Shown here piece by piece: positions 50,010-58,975 of a stretch of 64,000 nt of DNA. Under the pieces are notes generated by a model, which did not search any database, had not been told where the DNA came from, and saw only the letters and a program-made list of their open reading frames with translations. The position numbers were made by a program, and so were the translations under genes. Each line of letters begins with the position of its first letter. Within the stretch, counting starts at the first letter, position 1. The DNA comes from Gari tellinella (Eukaryota > Mollusca > Bivalvia > Cardiida > Psammobiidae), in assembly GCA_922989275.2 (NCBI GenBank), contig OV277867.1, positions 44,382,070 through 44,446,069 on the forward strand, in the 5' to 3' direction.

Positions 50010-50449
50010 CAGTAAAACCTGTTTTAAGTGGTCACTCATTGATAAGAGTAAGACATGCAGTCTTAATATAACGGAGGACAAAATTATCCTGAATGAGCTT
50101 TCTGAATTACTTTTGCCTTGTATTAAACTGCTACCTTCTATAATTATAAGCCTAATTAGTCATGTTTTAAGTGGAAGCTTAACCCATTATACCCCATAGT
50201 CTATTTCTAATATTGAAGATAGGTGGCCACTTAAAGCAGGTTAAAAGTAAAGCAGAATGTGCCATGAGGCACATTCTGCTTTACTTTCAACCTGCTTTAA
50301 GCTACCATCATTCTGTAGAAAATAGAAATTATTTCTTATGATATATATTCATAACTGTGTGAATTAGAACTATTTTCTTCAGTAGAGAAATAAATTAAAG
50401 GCGTCAAAAGGCGTATTTAAAGGGTAATGGCTTAACATAGGTTTTACTG
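50010..50449 (+). mobile_element. Family F pogo-like MITE hosting a family B copy
   Basis: TA then CAGTAAAACCTGTTTTAAGT; palindrome relic GGACAAAATTATCCTGAATG/TGAATTACTTTTGCCTTGTA; then TTTTAAGTGGAAGC, TTAA, family B (50183-50431), TTAA, CATAGGTTTTACTG and TA. Without the insert the element is about 187 bp. Confidence 0.88.
50183..50431 (+). mobile_element. Family B MITE nested in family F
   Basis: CCCATTATACCCCATAGTCT ... AAAGGGTAATGGC bounded by TTAA at 50179-50182 and 50432-50435. Palindrome tip GTGCCATGAGGCAC. It shows TTAA duplication again, in a different host. Confidence 0.92.
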
Positions 50450-50810
50450 TAGTTTGGGCAACAGCATGTACAAACAGTCAAGTTGTCTTCTGAAACAGCG
50501 AGCACACACCCATTTCAGTTGGCACAAAACAAGCAGCATCAACCGAGTCTTCACTGTTTGCAATTCTGCCTACTGGTACAGTGCAATTACAAGCACTAAT
50601 GAACGAATCAGGATTAAAGTAAAGCTTATATGGGCAATGTTGAGAAATAATAGATTTTTTTCCTCAGTTTTTCTCCCCTCTAATCTAAGTGAGCTCTGAC
50701 GAGGTTAATTTAATTTGTGTTCCTATGATGCTGCATGCTCCAATGACCGTAATCTTTTCTCAAAGACCAATCAGCTATACGCATGTATACGGAATATATC
50801 ACACAAATCA
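50450..50810. other. Unassigned stretch
   Basis: A plus-strand open frame (50454-50699) has no recognised domain or splice support. Confidence 0.35.
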
Positions 50811-51060
50811 TTAAACCTTTTCTAGGCTGGAATTTGGAAACCAGTATAAATACATTTCACAAACAATGAAGACCCTGATCAGAGGGCTACTGAAGGAGTC
50901 CTCAGATCAGGGTCTGCAATACTTGTTTTCATTTCATTTTTTCTGAAATAATTTCTCAAAATGGTCCTTAAAATCAACTTAAACTGGGCAATTTTCAAAA
51001 AAGAAATTAGTCAATATAAAAAATGGTTAAATTGCCCTAATTCTACTGAAGTAAAGTATT
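50811..51060 (+). mobile_element. Family C3-like MITE, diverged
   Basis: TTAAACCTTTTCTAGGCTGG start, palindrome ACAAACAATGAAGACCCTGA + TCAGAGGGCTAC with GTCCTCAGATCAGGGTCTGC. The following TTAA (51061) opens a family A copy. Confidence 0.65.
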
Positions 51061-51276
51061 TTAACCCTTTGCACGGGAAACTTAGCAGTAGTACAGACTT
51101 GGTCTAACATTTTGGATCCAGATCAGTGCTCATGATCAGGATCCAAACTGGGTTTTTTACTTAAGTGATATTTCTGCACAAGCTCACTATGAAATCTTAG
51201 AGAGTTATTATCATAAATTTCAGGAGAGTGCAATGTTTGAAGCAGATGACATTTTTGTGAGTTGTCAAAGGGTTGA
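51061..51276 (+). mobile_element. Family A MITE, shortened hairpin
   Basis: TTAACCCTTTGCACGGGAAA start, ACATTTTGGATCCAGATCAG + TGCTCATGATCAGGATCCAA + ACTG (tip lost), then CAGATGACATTTTTGTGAGT and GTCAAAGGGTTGA. Confidence 0.75.
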
Positions 51277-51445
51277 AGCTGATTTATATTCATCTGTCAG
51301 GCACTTACTGTTAATAGATGACAATGGGAGTCTTATCAATTAAAAACCATATATCATTAATGGTCTAGGTAAAAGCTCTGTCACCTGCGTGACACACATT
51401 TATACTGGAATTATGCACACCATCAATACAATAAGCAATTTATTT

Positions 51446-51635
51446 TTAACTCTCAAACTTATACTGAATTTTCCATATTGACTATTCCACTTTTTATGCA
51501 TTAATTCCCAGCTAGTCCATGGTGATTTGGCTGTTTAAAGAAAATATTTCAGGAAAAACTAAAATAACCTATGATTAGGGTCTACACTGTTAACAAAATG
51601 TGCATATATATACATGTAACAGGTGATGATTAATC
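51446..51635 (+). mobile_element. Family C3 MITE, one hairpin arm lost
   Basis: TTAACTCTCAAACTTATACT, TTTCCATATTGACTATTCCA as in 46277-46501, single arm ATGATTAGGGTCTACACTGT. The right end is indistinct. Confidence 0.65.
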
Positions 51636-51642
51636 AATGAAA

Positions 51643-51681
51643 TTAAAGATTGTTTTTGTTTTTGTTTGGGGGGGGGGGGGG
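51643..51681. repeat. TTTTTG run and G14 homopolymer
   Basis: GATTGTTTTTGTTTTTGTTT followed by 14 G (51668-51681). Capable of G-quadruplex formation; a likely length-variable site. Confidence 0.8.
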
Positions 51682-51850
51682 TACTTTTATGTTTTTTTAA
51701 ATTTACTGAAACTGTATCTGTATGATGCCCTGTCATTGTCATTACAACGATTTTGTGTGTTTAAACTGTAAATTGTATAAAACTTAATTATGTATATATG
51801 CCATACCAAGATAAGGTGCCATATAATACCATTATATATGTATTGGTGTA

Positions 51851-52100
51851 TAATGAGACCTCTGATCGGGGTCTGCACTGTTTGTAGAGCCCTAATATCA
51901 ATATTTACCCCTTTACTTGCATGACATCGTCTGCTATCAACAATTGTCATTTCCTTTAATTTCAAATTAAGGAAATACTAAATTGAGACTCAAAGTGTCA
52001 AACAGTTTGGATATACTGATCAGACGCCGCATAACACGGCACCTGATCAGTATCCAAACCATTTGCAAATAACCCTTGCACCCAGGGTAAGGCATCAAGA
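51851..52100 (+). mobile_element. Family C arm relic and adjoining family A copy
   Basis: GACCTCTGATCGGGGTCTGC + ACTGTTTG (51851-51893) is one C arm. Then TTTACCCCTTTACTTGCATG, CATCGTCTGCTATCAACAAT and hairpin AAACAGTTTGGATATACTGA + TCAGACGCCG / CGGCACCTGATCAGTATCCA + AACCATTTG, ending CTTGCACCCAGGGTAAGG. The family B/D word GAAAGTAAAG is absent. Confidence 0.75.
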
Positions 52101-52192
52101 TATTAACCGGTGAATTTTTCAAATTTAGAATAGTGCATATCAAGGAAAAATTCAGCATATTACAAGGGTTAAGGTAATAGCCTTACAGTGAT

Positions 52193-52198
52193 ACTTAC
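52193..52198 (-). other. 5' splice donor of exon 1
   Basis: Minus-strand GTAAGT directly follows ...AACAATGT, continuing ATCACTG. It matches the metazoan consensus fully, and splits a codon after its second base. Confidence 0.6.
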
Positions 52199-52356
52199 AC
52201 ATTGTTATCCTTGTACCACTCTATGGTAGGGGTCGGCTGGGTCTCCACCACCGAGATCATCGTCCCCACACTCACGGGTAAAATCCAAAAATAGTGAAAG
52301 AACCAAAGCATTATCCGTGACAACTTAGGACTGATCACTCTCAAATTCATTCTCAT
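52199..52356 (-). CDS. First coding exon of a secreted or membrane protein
   Basis: Minus strand, start ATG 52354-52356 (A at -3), 52 codons plus two bases. The protein reads MRMNLRVISPKL, SRIMLWFFHYFWILPVSVGT, MISVVETQPTPTIEWYKDNN and a split V codon. Residues 2-14 are basic, 15-31 hydrophobic (signal peptide or signal anchor). After it, P-T-P-T-I-E-W-Y-K-D-N-N resembles the strand-C W-x-K-D motif of I-set immunoglobulin domains, but the preceding B-strand cysteine is not present, so Ig is only a possibility. No MITE sequence lies inside. TATA, CCAAT and E-box elements lie at suitable distances upstream. Downstream exons should be at lower coordinates; none is firmly identified. A plausible alternative is a chance frame, but start, signal peptide, donor and promoter together make that unlikely. 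Confidence 0.6.
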
Positions 52357-52500
52357 TATCCCAGTAACTTCTCACCATGTACATTCTCTACCAATACTAC
52401 AAGTTTTACATATTTTCTCCTTTTTTTACTTCCAATAATTTTTATTCCTTATAAGTCGTACTTAGTAGAATTTAAGAAATCACCCAAAAACCCACTATCG
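52357..52500 (-). other. Putative 5' UTR with two upstream ATGs
   Basis: From the expected TSS near 52500 to the start codon. It contains a minimal upstream ORF (ATG followed at once by TAA, 52406-52411) and a 19-codon upstream ORF (ATG 52382-52384, stop 52325-52327) that overlaps the main start in another frame. Such layouts usually lower translation of the main ORF. They also leave open a start site further downstream. Confidence 0.4.
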
Positions 52501-52520
52501 AATATGTAGTGACACTGTTC

Positions 52521-52530
52521 CCTATTTATA
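52521..52530 (-). promoter_or_regulatory. TATA box
   Basis: Minus strand TATAAATAGG within GCACTATAAATAGGGAACAG. It predicts initiation near 52500, about 145 bases before the start codon at 52356. Confidence 0.6.
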
Positions 52531-52567
52531 GTGCACACACATATAACACTGAGAGTATGTGAGGTGT

Positions 52568-52572
52568 ATTGG
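52568..52572 (-). promoter_or_regulatory. CCAAT box
   Basis: Minus strand GGGGCCAATACACC, about 40 bases upstream of the TATA box and near -70 from the predicted start, the usual NF-Y position. Confidence 0.45.
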
Positions 52573-52644
52573 CCCCTCTCTAATACATCTGAATGTTCTC
52601 ACTGAATGAACAGAGTAACAGTGCCTGTATAGGCTATACCCACG

Positions 52645-52654
52645 GTCATGTGAC
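52645..52654. promoter_or_regulatory. E-box/M-box palindrome
   Basis: GTCATGTGAC (minus strand GTCACATGAC) fits the USF/MITF/TFE type E-box TCACATGA. It lies about 120 bases upstream of the TATA box. Confidence 0.45.
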
Positions 52655-53101
52655 TTTACTGCGGTATGGGTGCCCTAAGGGGAGTTAACACATCGTACTA
52701 TTGTTTGATTGGTGAATGATGAATAGGCCTTTCTGTCTGACTGGTCACACAATGGGCTGTAATTATTATGAAAAGATTTGCTAAAGATTTATTCTTAATA
52801 CTGTAGTTATTTACTGTTATATGTCTATGTTATCAGGGACAAATGATCTAACGGTATCAAAGATAGAGTAAGAGAGTGAAATTCCTCTGGTGATTAAAGT
52901 GTATAGGTATACCTATTGTTATAAACAGTGGGATATACTTATTTAGCATACTTTGTCATATTTGGTGTAATGTTCAGAGAAGGTTAAAAATACTATCAAA
53001 TCAACCAACTGGAAAATACTTGGTCACAGTATAATTATATTTGTTCGTTATTTCTTTTCCTGGTCGTATATGTAGTGATACAGATACCCTCAAAATCAGT
53101 G
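52655..53101. other. Unassigned upstream flank
   Basis: No repeat family recognised. May contain further promoter sequence of the minus-strand gene. Confidence 0.35.
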
Positions 53102-53314
53102 TTAATTATCTCTTTGAACAGCAAGTAATACTGTTGTCTACAACATGTGTTGGCACATTCTGCTTACTTTCAGCCTGCTTTAAGCTATAATCTGCTAGAA
53201 TATAGAAAATATTTCTTATCATACATATACATAACTGCATAATAGTGGACCTATTTTCTTGAATGTAGTAATAAATGAAAGGCGTAAACAAGTATTTATG
53301 GGTGAATGGGTTAA
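53102..53314 (+). mobile_element. Chimera of family A left end and family B right half
   Basis: TTAATTATCTCTTTGAACAG + CAAGTAATACTGTTGTCTAC (family A type, compare 49383) switches at TTGGCACATTCTGCTTACTT to the family B right arm and runs to GGTGAATGGGTTAA. Confidence 0.75.
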
Positions 53315-53376
53315 ACTACTAATATATCTTCTTGAACCAATCTTCCATGGCCACCAGTACAATTCAGCTGAAATAT

Positions 53377-53521
53377 ATTTTAAGTGGTCACCTGTCTTCA
53401 AAACTACAAGCAGGCCATGGGATAATAGGCTAAATAGTTGGTTGCTTAAAGCAAGATGAAAGGAAAGCAGAGAGTTCCTGAAGGAGCTTATTGCTTTACT
53501 TTCATCTAGTTTTCAGCTGCC
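53377..53521. repeat. Family B end fragment plus core-1 palindrome
   Basis: TTAAGTGGTCACCTGTCTTC ... GGGATAATAGGCTAAAT (inverted B end), then AAAGCAAGATGAAAGGAAAG/GCTTTACTTTCATCTAGTTT with tip GTTCCTGAAGGAGC. Confidence 0.7.
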
Positions 53522-53654
53522 ACCTGTATTTCACAATGTCTGAGTGCATTTATGAAGACAGAGTAGAGGCTAAGTCCTCAGGTGTTTCAGAGAAGAGGAC
53601 TATAATTAGGGTTGATTAACTTTGCACAGCTTGCCGCGAAATTTTGATAACTTA

Positions 53655-53737
53655 AAGTTTGCAAAGCTTGGATACACGGATGAGATGCACCATAATGTCA
53701 TTAACGTGGAATCTCATTAAGATCCAAATTGTTTGTA
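53655..53737 (-). repeat. Family A hairpin, diverged
   Basis: AGTTTGCAAAGCTTGGATAC + ACGGATGAGATGCACC ... GTGGAATCTCATTAAGATCC + AAATTGTTTG. Confidence 0.65.
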
Positions 53738-53774
53738 ACTCTTACCCATTATAGATGATACAATTTGACCATTT

Positions 53775-54029
53775 CAGGGCTCCCATAAATCGACATGAAA
53801 AATCCTAAGATTTCAAAATTTGCATTTTTCAAGTGCGATTTAACGAATTGTACCTTTTCCCCATAGCCCTTTTCTTGTTTTGTTGACATGCGACCACTTA
53901 AAGAAGACTGTAAGTAAAGCAGAATGCGCCTTAGGGCGCATTCTGCTTTACTTTCAGCCTGCATTAAGCTACCATGAACTGGGGAAAAATCCGGAGATTT
54001 AGGAAAAATCCGGAGAAATGGCAGCCCTG
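53775..54029 (+). mobile_element. Family I hAT-like MITE with TSD CCATTT (255 bp)
   Basis: CAGGGCTCCCATAAATCGAC ... GAAATGGCAGCCCTG, flanked by CCATTT at 53769-53774 and 54030-54035. The interior CCCCATAGCCCTTTTCTTG, GACCACTTAAAG and the palindrome with tip GAATGCGCC/GGCGCATTC are family B sequence. A tandem AAAAATCCGGAG unit lies near the right end (53985-54017). Confidence 0.92.
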
Positions 54030-54035
54030 CCATTT

Positions 54036-54391
54036 TGATTTCAGAACAATAGCAGATGACAGTTATTACAGACAAAATTATTACAGTAAACAGTTGTAAC
54101 AATTGGGTGTATCTATATACTATACCGGTAGATAATGTCCATCACCTATATATAAATAACTCTGATGTAACTCTGCATCATGTGAATGTTATCAAAATTG
54201 GTACAGGTAATTGACAAAAATGAAAGTACAGAAATAACAGTGAACTTTGCACATATTTTATACACAGTCTGCATTGGATATATAATTAAGATCTGTCATG
54301 CGTCCATGTTTAAGATAAGCTGATCTCAAACGAGTCTAGAATTGAAATGCGAGCCTTGGCGAGCTTAATAACTTTTCTATTCTAAACGAGT
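54036..54391. other. Unassigned stretch
   Basis: Begins with a family A-like tail (CAATAGCAGATGACAGTTAT), otherwise nothing recognised. Confidence 0.4.
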
Positions 54392-54601
54392 TTCTTAAAG
54401 CAGGCTGAAAGTAAAGCAGAATGCGTCTTAAGGTGCATTCTGCTATACTTTCAGCCTGCTTTAAGCTAGCATCAGCTAGAATATGGATAATATTTCTTAT
54501 CATACATATTTATAACAGTATAAATTGGAACTGTTTTCTTTAGTGGAGAAATAAATTAAAGGTGTAAAAAGGAAGGCGTATTTATAGGGTAATGGGTTTA
54601 G
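54392..54601 (+). mobile_element. Family B MITE, left end lost
   Basis: Palindrome AAAGCAGGCTGAAAGTAAAG with tip GCGTCTTAAGGTGC, then TGTTTTCTTTAGTGGAGAAA and end GGGTAATGGGTTTA. Confidence 0.85.
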
Positions 54602-55078
54602 TCTTTAACACCATCCATATCGCCTTATAAAGTCTTGCATGATGAGGGGTCACAATAATGGGTGGGGTAAAGGGTTTTTATTGAATCACAAGATTTGGAC
54701 CCTGACTGTCTACAAGTATCATGTTATTTCCCTGTTATTATCAGCTATGTAACTGGTACCCGGCCATCAATATTTACATTTGAATCGATACTGCCCCACC
54801 TTTGATGGTCAATCTCAAACACAAATAGTCCTCAGCTATTTACCTTGAAAGACACCATTAGCCCTTCACCTGCTCATCTCTCACAATCACTGTTTGCCAT
54901 GCAAACAATAAAGATCCAGATCATATCCCCCCCCCCCCCACTCTTACAATGAACTTCATTAATTTTTTAGGCTACTAAATGTTTTTCAAAGAAATGTAAC
55001 TACATGTATAGCCATAGGTGCAAGTAATTTAAATTCTTAGTCTTATACTGACAAATATAAGCATATATGGCAATTGAC
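54602..55078. other. Unassigned stretch with a C13 run
   Basis: Contains AACAATAAAGATCCAGATCA (family A/C trace) next to 13 C (54927-54939). Confidence 0.5.
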
Positions 55079-55105
55079 TTAACCCATTACCCCATGAATA
55101 CCCTT

Positions 55106-55560
55106 CTCGAAAAAAAATTCACTTTTTACCAAAGTACACTTAAAATGCGCATTTTTCCTGCACTTTTTGACAAAAAGCGTATTTTTCCTGCACTTTTAAA
55201 AAAAAGTGTATTTTTTCTGCATCTTTTGGAAAGAGAAGTGCATTATATCTGCATCTTTTTCTGAAAGTGTATTTTTTCTGTATCTTTTCCTAGCAAAAAG
55301 TGTATTTATTTTTTCAAAAAGTGAAATTTTTTCAAATAAGTGTATTTTCTTTAAAACGGACTGCATTAAAGTGCATTTTTTATTTGTAAAAGTGAATCTT
55401 TTAATTTCTAAGATTTTGTATGTCACAAAAAGTGCACTTTAAGTGAATCTTTTATAAATAAGTGTATCTTTTAATTTCTATGAAAATTGTTGTCATTGGC
55501 AAGTGCATTTTGAGTGAATCTTTTATAGGAAAAGTGAATCTTTTTCTCAGGCTACTTTAA
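55106..55560. repeat. Left array of AAGTG(T/A/C)AT(C/T)TTTT units
   Basis: Imperfect units such as AAGTGTATTTTTTCTGCATC, AAGTGCATTATATCTGCATC and AAGTGAATCTTTTATAGG follow at irregular 20-50-bp spacing. Phenylalanine/lysine-rich open frames on both strands come from the array. Confidence 0.8.
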
Positions 55561-56097
55561 CTGCATTTTGCTTTTTATTGGGATTGCTGAATAACATTCT
55601 TATTCACCTTCTTGAGTACATGTCTCTGTTTTGAAGCCTGACTTGGCCAATATTCTTTCAAATGTTTAACTCTTTCCATCCCTTTGAATTATTCAAATCA
55701 TTTAGACAAAGAGAGACACAAATTTGTTTAAATATACTTATTATTATTTATTCAAAAATTGAAAATCCATAGCGTCGAAAGACGCTATAGAAAATGATCA
55801 CAGGCTCAGACATAAACCCGAGCCGGATTATGTTATTGTATGTTCTCTCCATCGCTACACAGTGAAATACGTTAAATCGCTCCCAAATATATTAATAGTT
55901 CCGTGGGTCAAGTGGTTTCCTTTTTTTGCCTTATGTCTGCCCATGCCAGGTCCCGGCCAGAGCTCAATATTTTTTTTGAAATGCATTTTTTTAAACAGAA
56001 TTTCTTATCCTAAACTAATTCTTACCCGTTTATATAAGCGTTTGTCACATATTTACAAATTACTTTTATTAATGCTAAATCTGGTTGCGAGTCTCTT
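55561..56097. other. Foldback interior, left part
   Basis: Two small hairpins: CATAGCGTCGAAAGACGCTATAG-type at 55771-55793 (AGCGTC/GACGCT) and GGCTCAGACATAAACCCGAGCC-type at 55803-55824. An 82-codon plus-strand frame (55862-56110) is hydrophobic and unrecognised. Confidence 0.4.
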
Positions 56098-56214
56098 TAA
56101 AGCAGGCTGAAAGTAAAGCAGCATGTGCCTTAAGGCACATTCTTCTTTTCCTTTCAACCAGCTTTAAGTGGTCACCTGTACACATAACTAGGACCAGGCT
56201 TTGGGGTAATAGGT
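56098..56214 (-). mobile_element. Family B fragment inside the foldback
   Basis: AAAGCAGGCTGAAAGTAAAG + CAGCATGTGCC/GGCACATTCTTC, then TTTAAGTGGTCACCTGTACA, end GGGGTAATAGGTTA. Confidence 0.8.
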
Positions 56215-56270
56215 TAGATGTTGAATAAGGGCTGAAAATACATTTTTTGACATAGCTACCTTATAGAGAT

Positions 56271-56369
56271 AAAAAAAAAAGGGGGGGGGGGGGTTATAGG
56301 GCAAAATATAAACCACTGAAATTACTCATTTTAGAGGGGCTATTTTATTGGGGGGGGGGGGGGGGGGGG
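56271..56369. repeat. A10-G13 and G20 homopolymer tracts
   Basis: Ten A then 13 G (56271-56293), and a 20-G run (56350-56369) 57 bases later. Strong G-quadruplex candidates; exact lengths are doubtful in any assembly. Confidence 0.8.
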
Positions 56370-57575
56370 CTGATTTTGATATTATGTTATATTACTACAT
56401 GTATATTGTTTATGTAATAAATTACTTAATACATATAAGAGTTTTGGGGGCTGGATTCTCTAGACATTTAGTTCAACAGGGTGATAAGGTATTTAAAACT
56501 GTTTGTTATTGTTTGATCAATGTAGTGCAAAGGTCCGATTTTGGTTGACCTACTTTTCTAAAAGAAAAACAAAGGCTTTCAAGCATTAGTTTAAGTATGA
56601 TTTCACACTTTTATTTATCCCCCTAGTATTTATAGTTAATCATCTACCTTTATATGTATTTGTTTATTTTGTTGTATGTGATCATAATCAATTTCTGATA
56701 ATTAAAAGTTAATAGCCTTGCATTTGATGAATATTTTCTAGTTAAAGATTTTATTTATGAATGTTTATTTATGGGATGATGTCAGAGTTTTACCCATAAC
56801 CCATCCAAAGACCTTTAGCCAATCAGTGGGTTCCATTTTAGACCACCTGACAGGAAGCCATTTTTTTCAAACTTCAAATGATAAACAGAGTTTGTAGGAG
56901 GCAGGAAAAAGCCCTTGCAGGTAAAACTTAAAGCAATATTTTTCAGTTCACAGTTATCTTTGAACATTTGGCTTATTTAATGTCCTAAATTTGGAAAGGT
57001 TTTGTCCTCAATTATGTTTTTAATGGTTAATTAACTTTCCTGAATATTCAGCCAATCAGTGTGTTGCATGGGGGAGCCATTATTCAAACTACTAATTTAG
57101 CTAGTCTGACTGAAGCATGAGCCAAATAACCCAGCAATTACAATATTACCGTTTCAAGCAATATTTTCAGTTCATAGTTATCTTTGGACACTTAATAAGC
57201 TTATTTCAATTGCTACATTTAAATTTTTTGAAAGACAGGCTAAGCATGCCACTGACCAAGTATCCCACTGCCTAAGTGTACCTTTTCTAGATATAGCCAG
57301 CCATCTTTGAAATTATACAGGGTAGATCTATGAGGTGGTATACAATGACATGTGTTAATTACACTTAATAGGGATTAATACTTGTTAGTGTCTCTGTGAT
57401 TCCAACAGGCTTCCAAACTGCAAACAAGTTTGGATATTAATGACATTTAACACATATAGGTGTGAAAGAAACCAAATGCTAAACAATTTTCTGGTTTTTG
57501 ACCATAGAGGCCAGTGATGTCATCCTGAATGTGATCAAAACAACTTGACTTATTGAATTAATTTACTCAATTATT
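56370..57575. other. Foldback interior, middle part
   Basis: A diverged direct duplication is visible: AGCAATATTTTTCAGTTCAC + AGTTATCTTTGAACATT (56932) and AGCAATATTTTCAGTTCATA + GTTATCTTTGGACACTT (57159), each following AGCCAATCAGTG or a related word (56818, 57051). No coding gene recognised. Confidence 0.5.
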
Positions 57576-57719
57576 TTAACCCATTACCCCATGGCCTGTG
57601 TCTAGTTTTGTAGACAAAGGACCACATAAAGTAGATTGAAAGTAAAGGAGAATGCACCTTTAGGTGCGGTCTGCTTTAATTTCTGCATACTTTCAACACA
57701 TAATGTTTAAAAGTTTAAC
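57576..57719 (+). mobile_element. Family B MITE, right half lost
   Basis: TTAACCCATTACCCCATGGC, palindrome GATTGAAAGTAAAGGAGAAT/GCGGTCTGCTTTAATTTCTG. The next TTAA opens the following copy. Confidence 0.8.
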
Positions 57720-57973
57720 CCGTTACCCCATAAATACGCCTATTTACGCCTTTAATTTATTCCTGCATGGAAGAAAAAAGTTTCACAATGTTTCTCTCAT
57801 GATTGAAAATATATCTTAAGAAATATTTTCTATATTCTAATTTCTAGCAGATGGTAGCTTAAAGCAGACTGAAAGTAAAGCAGGATGTGCCAAAAGGCAC
57901 ATTCTGCTTTACTTTATGTGGTCTCCTATCTTATTCTTAAATACTAGAAATAGGCTATGGGGTGATGGGTCAA
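57715..57973 (-). mobile_element. Family B MITE, inverted (complete)
   Basis: TTAACCCGTTACCCCATAAA to GGGGTGATGGGTCAA. Palindrome GACTGAAAGTAAAGCAGGAT/GGCACATTCTGCTTTACTTT. Confidence 0.88.
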
Positions 57974-58360
57974 GTTCTTGAAAGAGTGCCATTATTATCT
58001 AATTGATAACTGTCAAGAGTTATCTGCCCTAGTTTAGTAGTTAACTCAGATGTATGGTAGAAAAGGCTTCATTTCAGTATGGTTACAGTCTAAAAACTTG
58101 AATGGATTTAAATGAAACTTTGATCAATTGTTTTTGGCAAAAAGTTCTCAAATGAATTAATTTATGGAAGAATTCCTTTCAATTGGTCAAGATTAAGCTG
58201 CCCTTGAAATGTTGAAAATGTATATAAATAGTTTTTAAAGTCTAGGAACTAGTTTTGTATGGATTTTCAATTTTTCACAGGTGAGCAGTGATGCAAACCT
58301 CAGGCTTCAATTTAATTTTGTTTCTGTGCTTTAAATTTATTTGCTTGGACAGCTTTGTAA
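57974..58360. other. Foldback interior, right part
   Basis: No element or exon recognised. Confidence 0.4.
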
Positions 58361-58975
58361 AAGTGTATTTTTTCTGCATCTTTTCCATTCTTAAATGTAT
58401 TTTTTGTGACTTAAAAGTGTACTTTTGTGGAAAAATGTAGAAAAAGTACACTTAAAGTGTATTTATAATGACTAAAAGTGTATTTTTCTGAATTAAAAGT
58501 GCACTTTTGTGCAAAAAATGCAGAAAAAATACACTTTAATCAGGAAAAGATGCAGAAAAAGTACACTTAAGCGTATTTTTTCTGCACTAAAAGTGTATTT
58601 TTCTGATTTGAAAGTGTACTTTTTTGTCCAAAAATACACTTTGAGTGCAGATAAAATGCACTTTTCATTAGCAAAAATGCAGAAAAAATGCACTTTCAGT
58701 GGAGAAAAAATTCACTTCTTGAAAAAATTCACTTTAAATGCACTTTTAGCGCAGAAAAAATACACTTAAATTCACTTAAATGCACTTTAATGTACTTTTT
58801 GCAAGGAAAAAGTGAATTAATGCACATTAAATGCACTTTTTTGATCAATTTAATTCACTTTAAATGCACTTGGTAAGAAAAAAATGCACTTTAATACGGT
58901 GCGAATACCGCTGCATTAAACGCGCGTTAAATGCGCATTTAATGCGCATTAAATGCGCATTTAATACACTTTTTT
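58361..58975. repeat. Right array of AAAGTGTA/TACACTTT units
   Basis: Starts in the same orientation as the left array (AAGTGTATTTTTTCTGCATC), then alternates with its inverse (GCAGAAAAAATACACTTTAA) and finishes with ATGCGCATTTAATGCGCATT repeats. The GCGCGC-containing end has no match on the left side except ATGCGCATTTTTCC at 55144. Confidence 0.8.

Noticed and set aside
55067..55442. Overlapping F/K/I-rich open frames on both strands
   Set aside because: Generated by the AAGTGTATTTTT array. Low complexity, and frames exist on both strands at once.
58493..58876. Several overlapping open frames rich in KKYT/KCTF
   Set aside because: Products of the TACACTTT array at the right end of the foldback element.
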